Of a stretch of DNA of 64,000 nt, positions 24,114 to 36,573 are shown piece by piece. The notes beneath the pieces are model-generated. The model searched no databases. It saw nothing but the letters and a program-made list of their open reading frames with translations, and was not told the origin of the DNA. This DNA comes from Glomus cerebriforme. Its lineage: Eukaryota; Glomeromycota; Glomeromycetes; Glomerales; Glomeraceae. The position numbers and the translations under genes are program-made. How positions within the stretch are numbered: position 1 is the first letter of the stretch; every line of letters starts with the position of its first letter. The stretch is taken from NCBI GenBank assembly GCA_003550305.1, contig QKYT01000490.1, forward strand, positions 22,104-86,103, read 5' to 3'.

Positions 24114-26464
24114 TTATTCATATGCTGAAACATCCCATAATCTTAAAACCTCATTATAATCTTTATTTCTTCTTCTTCTAATACTAAAATATCCCATTCC
24201 TCTAGGTCTGGCTTTATTAATTAAACTTTCTGGATTTTCAGGTAATCCCAATTCATTAATTGCTAATTTTTTTACTTTAGCTCTAATGTTTTCTCTAACA
24301 GTACGAATAGCACTATACTCTGAAGCTGGCAAGAATAATAATTTGGTGAGTGAAAGACAAGATCTTACGGTTTGGAATAAATCTTCTGTCCATCTTATAG
24401 TTAACCACATTAATAATGGAATTAACCATGACGTAATTAGAATAAACGGAAGAGTAAAGAAACATGCAATAAAATAAATTGGGCCGAGTAAAATTGCGGA
24501 AATAAGTAATTTATATTGAGCAATTTCATCAAAATTATCTTCAATTGGTAATTTACGAATTTGATATTCTTTATACCTAAAAAAAAAACAGATTAAATAT
24601 TATTATTAAATATAATCAGAATATAGGTTGTTCATATATTACTCACTTGACAACAATAAATATTGGTGACCATAGAATCCAACCAGGAAATGAAAGGGAT
24701 GTAAGAACAAATGCCCAAATAACACGTAAATGAATACGGAAGATAAGTGCAGATTTAGAAAGTGGAGTGGGGCGACTAACTCTATAATCCTTAATCCCAT
24801 GTGAATCGAGAAGGTCTTGATACGCCTGTAAGGAAAAAAAAGGTTAAATGAAGTAAATAAAACACAAAAAATGAGAATTCAACATTAAATACACTTACAG
24901 ACAAATCTCTAGCTAAAATCGCCAAATCAACTCCTTGATGAGAGATTTTTTCATTCTGACCTTCTGGGGTATCCACATTTAATAAATTTCCTGCATCAAT
25001 GCGCTCTACGATAATTTCTTTTTTATCCGAAAGACTATTCCCATTGTTATTATTATTTGAACCCTCAGAATTACTATCCTCAACGGTCTTAGCCTTAGCC
25101 AAAAGATCGATAAACTTTTTTGTTAATTTAACATATTCAGACAAAGAAATTCTAGTACCAAGTTCTCCTGCGTATAATTTTCTTGCAGTATGCGCAATTC
25201 TTAAAGTTTGCCAATCAGGCGAATCCAAAGTGCTTGAACGAACTATTTCTTCCATTGCATTGGTTAATTCATTTATCGCTTGCTCACTACTCCGTTTACT
25301 ACCATCTTCTGTGATTGTTTTTAAAAGGGATTGATGTTTTGGAGTGATAACGATGGGTGGATTGAATTTTACTAACACATTTGATCTGAACTTTTCACGG
25401 TGAATGTAAACTAACGAAGCCGTTAATATATGAATTGAAAAATCCTCTTTATCCTTATTACGGGTAAGAACCTAAATAATATTAATAAAAATAATAAAAA
25501 AGAATAAATATTTATACAAAAAAAAAAAAAATGAAGGAATTATATATAAGATTTGTTAAATTACTTACCTCACTTGCTATTACTATGTTAACAATGTTTT
25601 AATAATTTTATATAATTAGATTGATTATTTACTATGTTTAAATCAAATTTAATTCACTTACGTGCAACTCCAGGTTTGAAATTTGCAACTTGACTATGAT
25701 ATCTGCTGATACCTTCCGGGAACAAACAAATACAATTTCCTTCTTCCAAAGTCTGCATGGAAAAAAAATTTTTTTTTAAATACATCAATATAAATTTTTA
25801 TTTTATATATTTTTTTTAAAAAAAATAAATAAATAAATACCTCAACGAGAATTTTGAAAGCTGCCGTATTGTCTACTTTAGCATTATAATCCTGTTTATC
25901 AATAAATAATTAAATAAATTATAAAGATACTGTTTTAAATTTTCATTGTTACTCTTTTACCTTTACTCGTTTAATAGGAACTGTGCCAACACTCTTTACT
26001 AACAAGCTAAATTATGTTATAATAATTTTTTTTTTTTTAAAAAAAAAAAAAATAAATAAAAAAATAAAATAAAATAAAATAAAAATAAGAACTTTAATTA
26101 ACTCTCATTGAATCACTTAATTTAATTAATAGTTAATAAAGTACCTAAAAAAATCAGTTTTCTTCCAGAAAGTGTCTTTTGCCGTCATCCGAATCTTTAA
26201 ATAAAAGAATTTTAAAAATTGGGTTTCTTTTTATATTTATTATGTTTTTCAATTTATCTTTTAACATACCATATCTCTTTTTTCAGGAGGTACAGCACTT
26301 AATAATAAAATAGGATCAGTTAGAGAATTCGAATGATTAGGGCATAAGATTGTAGGACATCCATCTGGAGGCATGTTTTCTAATCCATCAACTTCAATTG
26401 CATAAAATGCATTAATTGAAGCTTTGAATAATAAACGAACAAAACGATATGCTAGTGGTGCCAT
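24114..26464 (-). CDS. PlsC-type glycerol-3-phosphate acyltransferase (SCT1/GPT2-like)
   Basis: A membrane acyltransferase of the glycerol-3-phosphate / dihydroxyacetone-phosphate family, which starts phospholipid and triacylglycerol synthesis in the ER. Exons in reading order: 26464-26270, 26194-26145, 26006-25961, 25891-25841, 25752-25662, 25582-25569 (14 nt), 25471-24899, 24825-24647, 24576-24114. They give 553 residues in frame. Block I is CPNHSNSLTDP (His44, Asp50) and block III is CLFPEGISRYH (125-128), followed by FKPGVA. Two or three hydrophobic segments lie near the C-terminal third (VIWAFVLTSLSFPGWILW and LLISAILLGPIYFIACFFT). Yeast Sct1 and Gpt2 are about 750 residues, so this is a short member. 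The acyl-acceptor could also be a lysophospholipid. The PlsC fold is secure; the substrate is inferred. Confidence 0.75.
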
Positions 26465-27450
26465 GTTTTTCGCTAACGGAAATAAATCAGATAAGGGACC
26501 CTTTTTATAATAAACTACTATCGTGCGAAAATCCGATTTTGTACTCTTTTGATACTATAAATATTTACTTTTATCGATTGTGTTTGGATTTGATGTATGT
26601 AATATAATACATATAAAAATAGAAGGGGGAGTTTGTAAACAAAAACCAATAATAAAATTCCGGTTATTGTGAATATATTGGTCTTCTCTCCCCTACCCAA
26701 TAAGAGTGATATTGTGTTTACCCATTAGTTAGGATACCGCTGGTGTCTTTTGTTGTATAATAATATCGGTACAACAAAACCTAACGGATTAACCAATAAT
26801 TTTATTTATCATTCAAGAATTTGGTTTAAAAAAATTTTTGATGAGCAAAATTTCTTAAAAAAAAATGGGGGGTTAAAGTCAAAATAAAGTTTTTAATATG
26901 AAGATTAGAATTGCACAAAGCCTGATAAAGAAAAGGTGATCGTAGATCTCAAAACGAGTTTCCCGCCAATATACTTATCTGTTATTGGTCTAAATATACG
27001 TTTTTAATGATGTCATACATAAGTAATGGCGCAGTTGAGAAGTCACGTGGTTGTTATCACGCAGTTTACATTTAGTGTTTAAATTATAATTTATAATTTA
27101 TTACTGTATTTACGTTATTTCGCACAACCGGAAAACTGCGGATTCTTTATATCTCACTAACCTTTTTAAGAAATGGCTGAAATAATATAAATTTTACTAA
27201 ACCTTTTTCCGTTAATCATAAGATAAGTTTAGGAATAAACCGATAATCCGCCATTTGCCGTAAATTCTATTTTAAATCTTTTTAACCGTAAGATCTACAG
27301 TATCATCAATTGTTGCCGCATATCTAGTATCTATTCATCTTTGTTATCTCCCCCCTACATAAACGGTATTAAAAATAATTCAATATATATACCAAATTGA
27401 AAAAAAAATCATTTGAATACAAATTTATCGTTTATTTTTCATTAAAAAAA
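26465..27450. promoter_or_regulatory. Divergent promoter region acyltransferase / amino acid transporter
   Basis: 986-bp region between two divergent genes. It has no gene signal. A CACGTG E-box is present at 27044-27049, and a TA-rich stretch lies about 60 bases before the transporter start (27380-27390). Neither is proven to be functional. Confidence 0.4.
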
Positions 27451-29689
27451 ATGTCAAATAGCAGCCGCAGTAGCAGTAGTGGTGATTCTACTATACCTAT
27501 TAACATTCCAACAACTCAAACAGCTCGTCATCGACGAAGGGGAACAGGGAATTTGTCAAATTTAACACATTCTCTTGCCGGTACATTACAATCATGGACA
27601 GGAAATTACAGTCATACCGCAAGGTAATCATCAATATTATGATTTTTTTTTTAGAAAAAAAAATTCTAAGGTTTTTCATTTTTCAATATTTAGTACGTAT
27701 ATGTCAAACAACATTGTGGTTCCTGCCTCCTTTATTGAAGATAACTATGAACCAACCATCACTGTACATGGACCCGGATCTCATTTCTCGCACATACCTG
27801 TTGCTTTTGGTCAAAATCAACAACATCCTTCATATTTCTCACCCGGAAGAAGTTCACAATATTATGGATCGTTTCTTGCACCAAGCATTATTCCAAGCCT
27901 GCCTCCCCTGACTGAAAACAACGCAATTCCAATCAGACAAGGTCATGCAAATGACTCTGGCGATTATCTAGGAACGTCATATTCTAGTAATCGCCACACT
28001 TCAATGTGGAGAAATTCAGCAAATGAAATTAATCAAGGACATAAAAAACCAATAAAAATCTCTGAACAGACTACTCCACTCGTACGAACTCTTTCGAGAA
28101 GTTCATTCACTTCTATTCCTATTTCAGTTATGCAAGACATAAAACATGAAGAATCATTCATTGGTTCAAATTTTCGTCAATCAATCTTCAATTCTTGCAA
28201 TATTTTGATCGGTAAATAAAAATTTTTTAACTTGATAATTCAAATTCCAACATTTACCAATTTATCCCAATTCTTTCCAATTCTTTCCGGTTTACTTCGA
28301 TTAATAGGTATCGGTATATTGGCATTACCACTTGGATTTCATTATTCAGGATGGATAATTGGATTATTATTATTTGCATTTTGTCTGGCGGTGACGAATT
28401 ATACAGCAAAAGTACTTGCAAAATGTTTAGATTATGATGAAGGACTTTATACATATGCAGATATGGGTAAGTATCAATAAATCTGCGTAAATAATAAAAT
28501 TTTTCGCGAAATAATCAAAAAAAAAAATTTTTTGTTAATAAATTTCATGCCAGGTGCTGCTGCATTTGGACACAATGCACGACTTTCTATTTCGATATTA
28601 TTTACATTGGAATTAATCGCATCAGCTACGGCGCTAGTCATTTTAGTTGGAGATTCTTTACATACAATATTTCCGGATACATCGATAGTTTTGTTAAAAG
28701 TGATTGCCTGGATGATTATGACTCCATTAACGTTTATTGCCATAAGATACCTTTCATATTTCTCATTGCTTGGTATATTAAGTGCTATGTCCTTGGTTAC
28801 TGTTATTATAATTGATGGTTTTGTTAAGCATGAAAAACCTGGAAGTTTAATTGATCATATGGAAACTGAAATATGGCCAGCTTGGTCTTCTTTACCAATG
28901 AGTTTTGGTTTAATTATGGCTGGATTTACAGGTACGCAAAATATTAAAAGTATAAATTTAAAAAAAAAAAATTTTAATTTTTTTTTCGTTATAATAGGAC
29001 ACGCTGTATTCCCAACAGTATATCGAGATATGCAAAATCCAAAACAATATCCAAGAATGGTCAATATAACATACGCTGTGACAACAGTTGTATATCTTCT
29101 TTTAGCGGTGTGTGGTTACCTTATGTTCGGTGATACTACTATGCAAGAGGTAAATTTTCCTAAAAAATCATTTATTTCGAGCAGTTAATACGTAATTTAT
29201 ATCTAACTCCCAATTTCATTATTTTAGATAACACAAAATATAATGTTAATAGATGGTTATTGGCGTCCTCTAAATAATTTTGTTATTTGGCTAGTAGCAA
29301 TAAATCCAATAGCAAAATACGCGTTAACTCTTAATCCCATAAATCTAACACTAGAATTATCTTATTATTCAAGCCCGTGCATAGAAGGGTGGCTTAACTC
29401 TGGTCGAGGAAGACGTACAGCATTAAAAGCAGTTTCAAGAATTTTAGTATCAACTTTAGTGGTATTGGTTGCAGTCAATTTTCCTCAATTTGACAGGATA
29501 ATGGGAGTTTTGGGAAGTTTCTTTTCATACACAATTTCTGCTATCTTCCCGTGTGTATGCCACCTAAAATTGTTTGGACCTATGCTAAAATGGAAAGAAT
29601 ATCTGTTGAATGTGTTCATTATTTTTATTTGCGGTATATTAAGTGCTTTGGGAACAATTTGGGCTTTCCTACCTACTGATCATGTATAA
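27451..29689 (+). CDS. Vacuolar amino acid transporter (AVT/Aa_trans family)
   Basis: An amino acid/auxin permease-family transporter that moves neutral amino acids across the vacuolar or another internal membrane by proton exchange. Six exons: 27451-27623, 27694-28211, 28308-28466, 28554-28931, 28998-29149, 29228-29689. They give 613 residues. The first 225 residues or so form a hydrophilic Ser-rich cytosolic tail with RHRRRGTGN. The membrane domain starts with NILIGIGILALPLGFHYSGW, a close match to the family's first-helix signature, and continues with about ten to eleven hydrophobic helices. Later landmarks are HAVFPTVYRDMQNPKQYP and GYLMFGDTT. The length and long N-tail resemble yeast Avt1. 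Amino acid specificity cannot be read from the sequence. Confidence 0.85.
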
Positions 29690-30438
29690 ATATGGGGAAA
29701 TGGGGAAACAGCGGGAAAATGGGTAAATTAGAAAATTTTTTTTAATTTATAGATTCATTTTTAAAAAATATTTAAATTTAATAAAAATAGAAAAATGACG
29801 TCAGGACCGGCTCCCGGCACTGTTTATAACCCATGACGTGATTATATATGACTCATGAATCGAATATGCCTAAAAATTGAAATTTAAAACGTCACGTACG
29901 TGAAGAATCTAAATGGCTAATTGAAGATCGACGTGTTACCTTATCAATCTACATATTCATGCATTAGTAAAACCCGCCCTTGTGTTAAATTATCCTGTTA
30001 TCTAATAAAATGTAAGATATATGTTTTAGCTAATTGAAGGTAGAATAACAATTAATTCCTTCGATAAATGTCTATAAGATTTAATATTTCATCTTTGAAT
30101 ATATTACAAACCAAATCTCCAAATTATAGAAAATGGTTTCAACAGGTAACATGGTACATAACCGTTATTACGTATTGATATTGTCGTACAAGCGTACATA
30201 TAGCAGAGAATCAGAGAATCATATGAAAATATTTTAATTCATAAACTGCGGATATTTTTGTTGGTCATGTGAAAGATTTACCACGCCGATCTATACCTAA
30301 ATAGTATAAATAGTATAAATATTAGAGATTCGGGAACAATCTACACTATATATATAACCTGTTTGAAATCCGTGAATAAAAATATAAATAAATACCAGTA
30401 CAAGTTCATTTACATTAACACTTGATTTTTTTAAAATC
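29690..30438. other. Intergenic region upstream of GH35 gene
   Basis: About 750 bp between two plus-strand genes. A TATA-like stretch TATATATATAACC lies near 30347-30359, about 85 bases before the GH35 start codon, and is a plausible core promoter element. A less AT-rich segment with CACGTACGTG occurs at about 29893-29902. No gene is seen. Confidence 0.45.
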
Positions 30439-33400
30439 ATGATCACAGAATTTGTAACGGTTCTAGCAGCTATTCCAACTGGTTTAATGGCTCTTTATGT
30501 TTGGCTTTTACAAAGTCGTAAAGGAACTTTACCTATAACAACAACAGACTGTGCATATGATCGTAATAAATATGGACATATTCTTAATTGGGATAAATAT
30601 TGTTTATACATTCATGGAAATCCAACTTTAATTTTTAGTGGGGAATTTCATTATTGGCGACTTCCTGATCGATCAAGATGGGAAAGTATATTAAAAAAAT
30701 ATCGAGCAGGAGGATTTAATTGTGTTCGAATTTATTTTCATTGGGGTTTCCATAACCCTGATGAAGGAATTTATAAATTTGATGATAATAGAGATGTTGA
30801 TTATTTATTGAATCTTTGTGAAAAATTGGGAATTTATGTTCTAGCAGCTCCAGGTCCTTATATTTGTACTGAAACACAAGTCGGAGGATTTCCATTCTGG
30901 TTGACTGCTAAAGATCTTAAGATACGTCATATGAAATTTACAGGGTTTAAAAAGTATGATAAAAATTTTGCAGAATATGAAAAAGAATGGTTTGAAGTTA
31001 TTTTGCCAATTATAGCACGTCATCAAATTACTGAAAAATTAGATGGATGTGTTATTGCACTTCAGATCGAAAATGAACTATTCGAAAAATTTCGAAAAAT
31101 TCCATTCGGTTTACATGATGAAATGCGGTTTCTTTGCAAAGTAGCAAGAGATTGTGGAATTACTGTTCCATTATTTACAAATGATACTAATGAATCAGGT
31201 TCTTTTGTTGCAAAACCCGAAGATGATGTCAAATCAACATCAAATTTCTTTAATCGAAGTTCATTCGGATTAGATCTATATGGATTTGATAAATATCTTA
31301 GTAAGTAATAAAAATCAAGTTTATATATATTTTTTTAAAGCAAACTAGGATCGATATTATATTAATTAAAGTATTTCTTCATTTACATACAAGTATTTGT
31401 ACCGTCAGACTCTTCAGACTTATTTTACTTTAATACAAAACAGGATCCCAAAAAATGGAAGCCTTGGGAACCTAAAGATATGGTAAAAGCATTGGACAAT
31501 CTTGAAAAAGTAGTTCGAAGTTTTGGCCATGATGCGGCCAAGGTAAATTTAAATTACTTAATATAAATGAATTTCAAAAAAAAATGTTGACATATCTAAA
31601 TTAACATATTATATTTAGTCACCTATATTCATTCCGGAACTACAAGGTGGATGGTATATATCATATAAATCAGATCATATATTTGATGATGTTTATAATT
31701 ATTATGGAGATCGTTTCACTCGGATTGTTTATGATTCAGTATTAGCACAAGGATGCACTATGCTTTCAATTTATATGACTTATGGTGGAACTAATTGGGG
31801 AACACTCGGTGACATGTAAATCTACGATCGTAATTTTTTTTTTAGAAAACTTTATTATAAAATATTTATATAATTTTATATTTAGCAATGGATACACTTC
31901 ATATGATTACTCCGCATGCATACGAGAATTTGGTTATATGTCAGCTCGTTTGCGAAATTTACGTCTTGGATTTTTATTTACGCGAAGTTTTTCGGATGTT
32001 TTTGCAAGGACTGAACGGGTCAAAAATCCGAATATTAGTGCATCTATAAAGGATGTTTTCAATTTACAAAGAAGATCTGTAACAGATTTGGGCGGACAGG
32101 GAAATGCTGTTGTATTTACTTTTCTTCGAAATTTTTCTAAAACTAAAAGTTCTAAATTTCAACTTTTTGTTAATTATATGGAAGCTCAAGGAAAGAGACA
32201 GTCATTCACAATGCAGTGTTATTTATCATACAAGAACTCTTTTATCGCTTTAGGTAACTATATAACTTCAACAGGATTGAAACTTATTTTCTCTTCAATT
32301 CCTATTCATTTGAGAATTTTACATCCACCAAGTGAAAATGATACAGGAAGAGAGATATGGATAGTCCCAGTTAATAATGTTGGAGAATTTGCTTTTGAGG
32401 GTGAAATCGACATAGATGGAAACCTTCGTTCATCGATAAGAAAAATTAGTCATTCTATAAATATTGTATCGTTTAGTGGTGGGGTTGGATTTGCGAGAAT
32501 TAAACATGCAGGAGATTCAAAAGATCTTTTCATATTAGCTTTAGATAACGATTCACTTGGCACTCTCCATGCAGTCTTTGATGAACCTCACTGGGCTCAA
32601 GCATGCAATCGATCATTTACACATTCACCTTCAATAGTTAGTTGGGGGACACAAAATGTATACTTTGATTTGGAAAATAACATAGTAGAAACAGAATATG
32701 GAGAAGATGAGAAAGAAATAACAATATTATCCTTACGAAAGCCATCCGATCATATTCGTATAAATTCAAATTCGGCCTATCCTCTTCCATTTATTTATAT
32801 GAAACAACTTGTAGCTGGTGATAAATCTTCGGCCGTATATACAACACCAGAATTAATTAATTGGAATACACGTGTTACAGATTTTTCGGATTTGGAATGG
32901 CGACCAATCGATTTGAAAAATGGCGGAGCTGTCGAAAATTATTATACATCAGGTCATGTATTGTATCGTACACAATTTTCGTTCGTAAAAACAAATAATA
33001 AAGTACACTTAAGTATTAATATGCGACATAGATGTACTATATTTGTTAACGGAAATTTTGCTGGAGGCCATACAACTTTTAATAAAAATCTTTTCTTTCC
33101 AGGAACAAAAACGGGACCTGAAATATTTAAATTTTTAGGAGAAAATAAATATGATATTACAACATTCATTAAAGATAATGAAGAGAATAATATTATAGTG
33201 ATATTAGTTGATAATTTTGGAATTAGTCGACAATCCATTATATACAATGATGTAAGAAATCCAAGAGGATTAATTTCAGCAAAAATTTCTGGTTTAAAAC
33301 GTGGATCTGAAATTCAATGGGAAATTTGTGGAGTTGATGTAAGAAATTTAGAAATTCCATTTATAACTAGTGGAATTCCCGATGAACATAAAAAAATAGG

Positions 33401-33863
33401 ATGGGTTGAAAGTAATATTAGTATTAATGAATATGGAGTAAATCCACATGAAGGAATTAAGTGGTGGAGTTTCAAATTTAAACATCCTGTTGATTCAAAA
33501 TATAAAGAGATTATAAACGTACCATTAAGATTGGTTTTATTTGGAGTTTTTACTTCATATATATTTTTAAATGGTATTTTAATTGGAAGATATTATGGAA
33601 ATGGAGATTGTTTGCAACATGATTTTTATTTAATGGATGGTTTATTAAATTTTAATGATGAAAATCAAATTATATTAATGATATATAGTTGGGAACAAGT
33701 TTTTAATAAAGATATTATAGTTGAGGTAAGAGGTTGGGAAATTGATGAAGTAAATAAATCTGGCAATATCATTAGAATACCAAAAGATGTCAATGACACT
33801 GATTATGATTTGAAATCTTGGATTGTTATGAGAGAAAAGATTAGATTATTCAATTTTAAGTAA
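30439..33863 (+). CDS. Glycoside hydrolase family 35 beta-galactosidase, membrane-anchored
   Basis: A retaining beta-galactosidase of family GH35. Four exons: 30439-31300, 31394-31542, 31619-31815, 31886-33863. They give 1,061 residues in frame. A hydrophobic N-terminal segment (FVTVLAAIPTGLMALYVWLL, residues 5-24) with basic residues after it suggests a signal anchor, so the enzyme is probably secretory or membrane-bound. The barrel domain shows FSGEFHYWRLP, AAPGPYICTE, the acid/base motif QIENE (Glu213) and the nucleophile region IPELQGGW (Glu344), with GGTNWG after it. The long C-terminal part has beta-rich modules including a GH35-type jelly roll (GWVESNISINEYG, RLVLFGVFTSYIFLNG). Normal fungal enzymes are secreted and about 1,000 residues. 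Catalytic Glu assignments rest on family knowledge. Confidence 0.88.
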
Positions 33864-34052
33864 TTTAGTTAATTATGATTATTACAGAATGATAAAAATT
33901 ATATTAAAATCCATTGAAATTATTTTTTCACTGTACAGAATGAAATTAACCTGGTATTTATATGCTCCATATACAAAATAAAACACGTATCAGGCAATAA
34001 AACGTGCATCCAAATAGTCAGATGGATTGTAATACATCAATAATAGGTAATA

Positions 34053-36573
34053 CTAAATATTGCTATTATTTCCTGCATGATCTCCAGAGAGAATTAAGGC
34101 TCCATTAAGCAAAACCCAGAAAAAAATTCCCCAAGCATCATTAATATCTCTATCTATTTCTATATCACAATTCTTGCAATTATACATTTCTAACCCCCCA
34201 ATCTTCTGAATATTTCCACACCAACTACATGTCTTTGATGTATAAGCTTCATTTTGAATTATCACATGGGTTCCTTTCTCTTCTGCTTTTGAAATCAAAC
34301 ATTATCAGAACTTGTAATGAGACCAACAAAGCATCTTTCTAACTGTTTTCCTTCTTATCTTTTGTGTTTTTCTATTCATCATATTTGAAACATCAAAAGG
34401 GGAAATAATAATTACATCAAATTTATCAGTTAATACGTAATGCTTTCTTTTTCTTTTATTTTGAAGTTAAAGATGCCAGTTTGTCTTTTTTTAATATAAG
34501 ATCATCCATATGTTTACATAAACGAAAAATATATCCTATATCATATTTTCCTATTTTACCTGTACCTTTTATTGATGTGAATGGAGTACAAACTCCTGGA
34601 TCAATTGAAATAACATGAACTTCCACTTGTATTTTACAGAAATGTTTTGTGTCTCATAAACCCATGCAAGTTTCTATTCATTTGTTTGACAAAAATAAGT
34701 AAGCTTACTATCACAAGAAATTTTATAAGAAATAGACCATTTATTATTTTTATGTTTTTTTTTCAAAATACAAAGACCATAAAGCATATTTGTTACTGTT
34801 TAATATTGTGGTAGGTTTGTAATAATGTGAAGTATACATTGATGGAGTATGCAGATAGATGATATAAAAACAGTTCCATATTGAAGATAAAAAATTTTGA
34901 ACATAAATGGTAACAGTTTGCCATAGATGCTTACGAATTCAAAATAATAAAGAATTAACAGATTTACTTTGTGCACGTTGAGTATTTTGCTTAATAATCT
35001 CATTTCTAGCAGTTAACACCTCATCAACTGCTTCATCAGTTATATTTGCAGGAAAAACATTTAATGTTCTGCATAATTTTATTTCTAAATGAACCACAAC
35101 TCTCAAGAATTTTCTCTTATCCCAGATAGCTGAATTAATAAGTTTCTTACATTTATTTCAGCTCAAATGTCACTAAATAAAGAAAGTTTTGTTAATAATT
35201 CATAGAATTTATATATTTCTTTTTTTTGATGCCATTTTTCTTTGTGAAATAATATCTTTTACTCCACTTACTACAGAATTATAAGCAAACCTTACCAATC
35301 CCATCTAACGTTTCAATAATTATTTCTGAGAATAAATACTTTTCAGCAAAATTAAAAAGCCATTATCAAAATATTTTGTCATAGGTAAAATCAATTATGA
35401 CGGTCATAATTTTTACTAATAAAACATATGAATTATATTGAATTACGTCTTTGTGTTATGTTAGTCATAATTCAAAAAGATCTATTTCGCAAAGAAGTAT
35501 AATATTGTGATACACCTTTACTAATAGTATACAATTGAGAGTTTCTTCTAAGCATTTTCATTTGGTGCATGCCTTGTCATACTGGCTTTTCTCTTCCTGT
35601 TTGTTTCACTGTTTTGACGTTCTTGTCAATGTAGGCAGCTCTTTTTCCTTGCATTTGACAGATAAAGATGATATTGATCACAAGAATATTCTGGAAAAGT
35701 TTATGCTCATCAGAGGTTGTATTGTTGAAGAGAATCACAAGTTTTGTTGTAGTATGGAAGGAGAGCATATACTGGATGAAAGTGAAGGCAAACTGGCAGA
35801 GTCAGTCATGATGGGTAACCACAATTTTTGAGACCATTCTCTATTCCAATAAGGTAGTGTTACGATCTGAATGAATCCGTGATGTGTCAATCTGATCCAT
35901 AATGATCTGAATATCTGAAATAGATTCACAGATTCATCCGGATATCATCCAGATGCATCCGAATGTAGAATGTCATCCGAATGTATTGGTTTCAGATGTT
36001 CAATTCAAAAATTTTTTTTTATAAATTTTTTCAATAAAAAAAAATAAAAAAAAATAACGGATCATCGGATCATCCGTCAGATTATCTGTCATCCGTCCGT
36101 AATTCATCCGGATGATCCAGATGGAATTCGAATCAGATGAATCCGCAGATTGACGGATTGACAGATTAATGGATAATAACACTACAATAAGGTCTTAAGT
36201 CCCAGTCATTTGAAGTTGACATCTGAGCTGATGAGTTCATAGGTTGGAAATCGGGTACTGAGGAGTTATTTCTGCCATTCAAGATCTTCTTTTTGCTTGG
36301 CACTAGAGATTCGAGTATAGAGGAAACTTTCTTGGTGGTGGTGGTGTTCTCAACATTTTGTGAAGTCAACTCTGGAAAAATAAAAGATATGTTGTAAAGA
36401 CGAGTACCAGAAGGAGACGTTTTAGCGGTAATCTTTTCTTGCTTTAACCAACGATGCAAAGGTGTCTGATGAGATACCAAGTTTCTTAGTTGCTTGGTGT
36501 GCGGATAAATACATAAGGAGAGAAAGATGTAGTTTACGATTTTCGATTTTGAATCTTTATATATGATTTTCAT
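34053..36573 (-). pseudogene. Fanzor (eukaryotic TnpB homologue) relic with N-terminal HTH
   Basis: Fanzors are RNA-guided DNA nucleases of eukaryotic transposons, related to IS605/IS607 TnpB. Several parts can be read in order on the minus strand. (1) 36573-36185: an ORF with a MerR-like helix-turn-helix, HRWLKQEKITAKTSPSGTRL. (2) After the MITE, WNREWSQKLWLP in the same frame. (3) About 35310-35225: MGLVRFAYNSVVSGVKD, like the N-terminal TnpB segment. (4) About 35130-34900: a charged helical region with stops. (5) 34611-34570: RuvC-I, VISIDPGVCTPFT. (6) About 34430-34320: KFDVIIISPFDVSNMMNRK and RKMLCWSHYKF, followed by two stops. (7) 34298-34053: YTSKTCSWCGN, YNCKNC and the RuvC-III DRDINDAW. 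Multiple stops and frameshifts make it inactive. No flanking terminal repeats were found. Confidence 0.8.
35855..36184. mobile_element. 330-bp hAT-like MITE inserted in the Fanzor relic
   Basis: The left end is TAGTGTTACGATC and the right end, read on the other strand, is TAGTGTTATTATC, matching at 11 of 13 positions. It is flanked by perfect 8-bp direct repeats CAATAAGG at 35847-35854 and 36185-36192. An 8-bp duplication and TAGTGTTA-type ends fit a hAT-superfamily non-autonomous element. The interior is full of short ATCCGGAT- and GATGAATCCG-like words in both orientations and has no coding capacity. Removing the element and one repeat copy rejoins one Fanzor reading frame (RPY then WNREWSQKLW), which independently confirms both insertion boundaries. 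Confidence 0.85.

Noticed and set aside
34800..35003. Small minus-strand frame (67 codons) as a gene
   Set aside because: It is an alternative frame of the decayed Fanzor middle region, which has stops on both sides.
35535..35831. 98-codon plus-strand frame as a separate gene
   Set aside because: It is antisense to the Fanzor relic, whose minus frame here continues across the MITE, and I recognise nothing in it.
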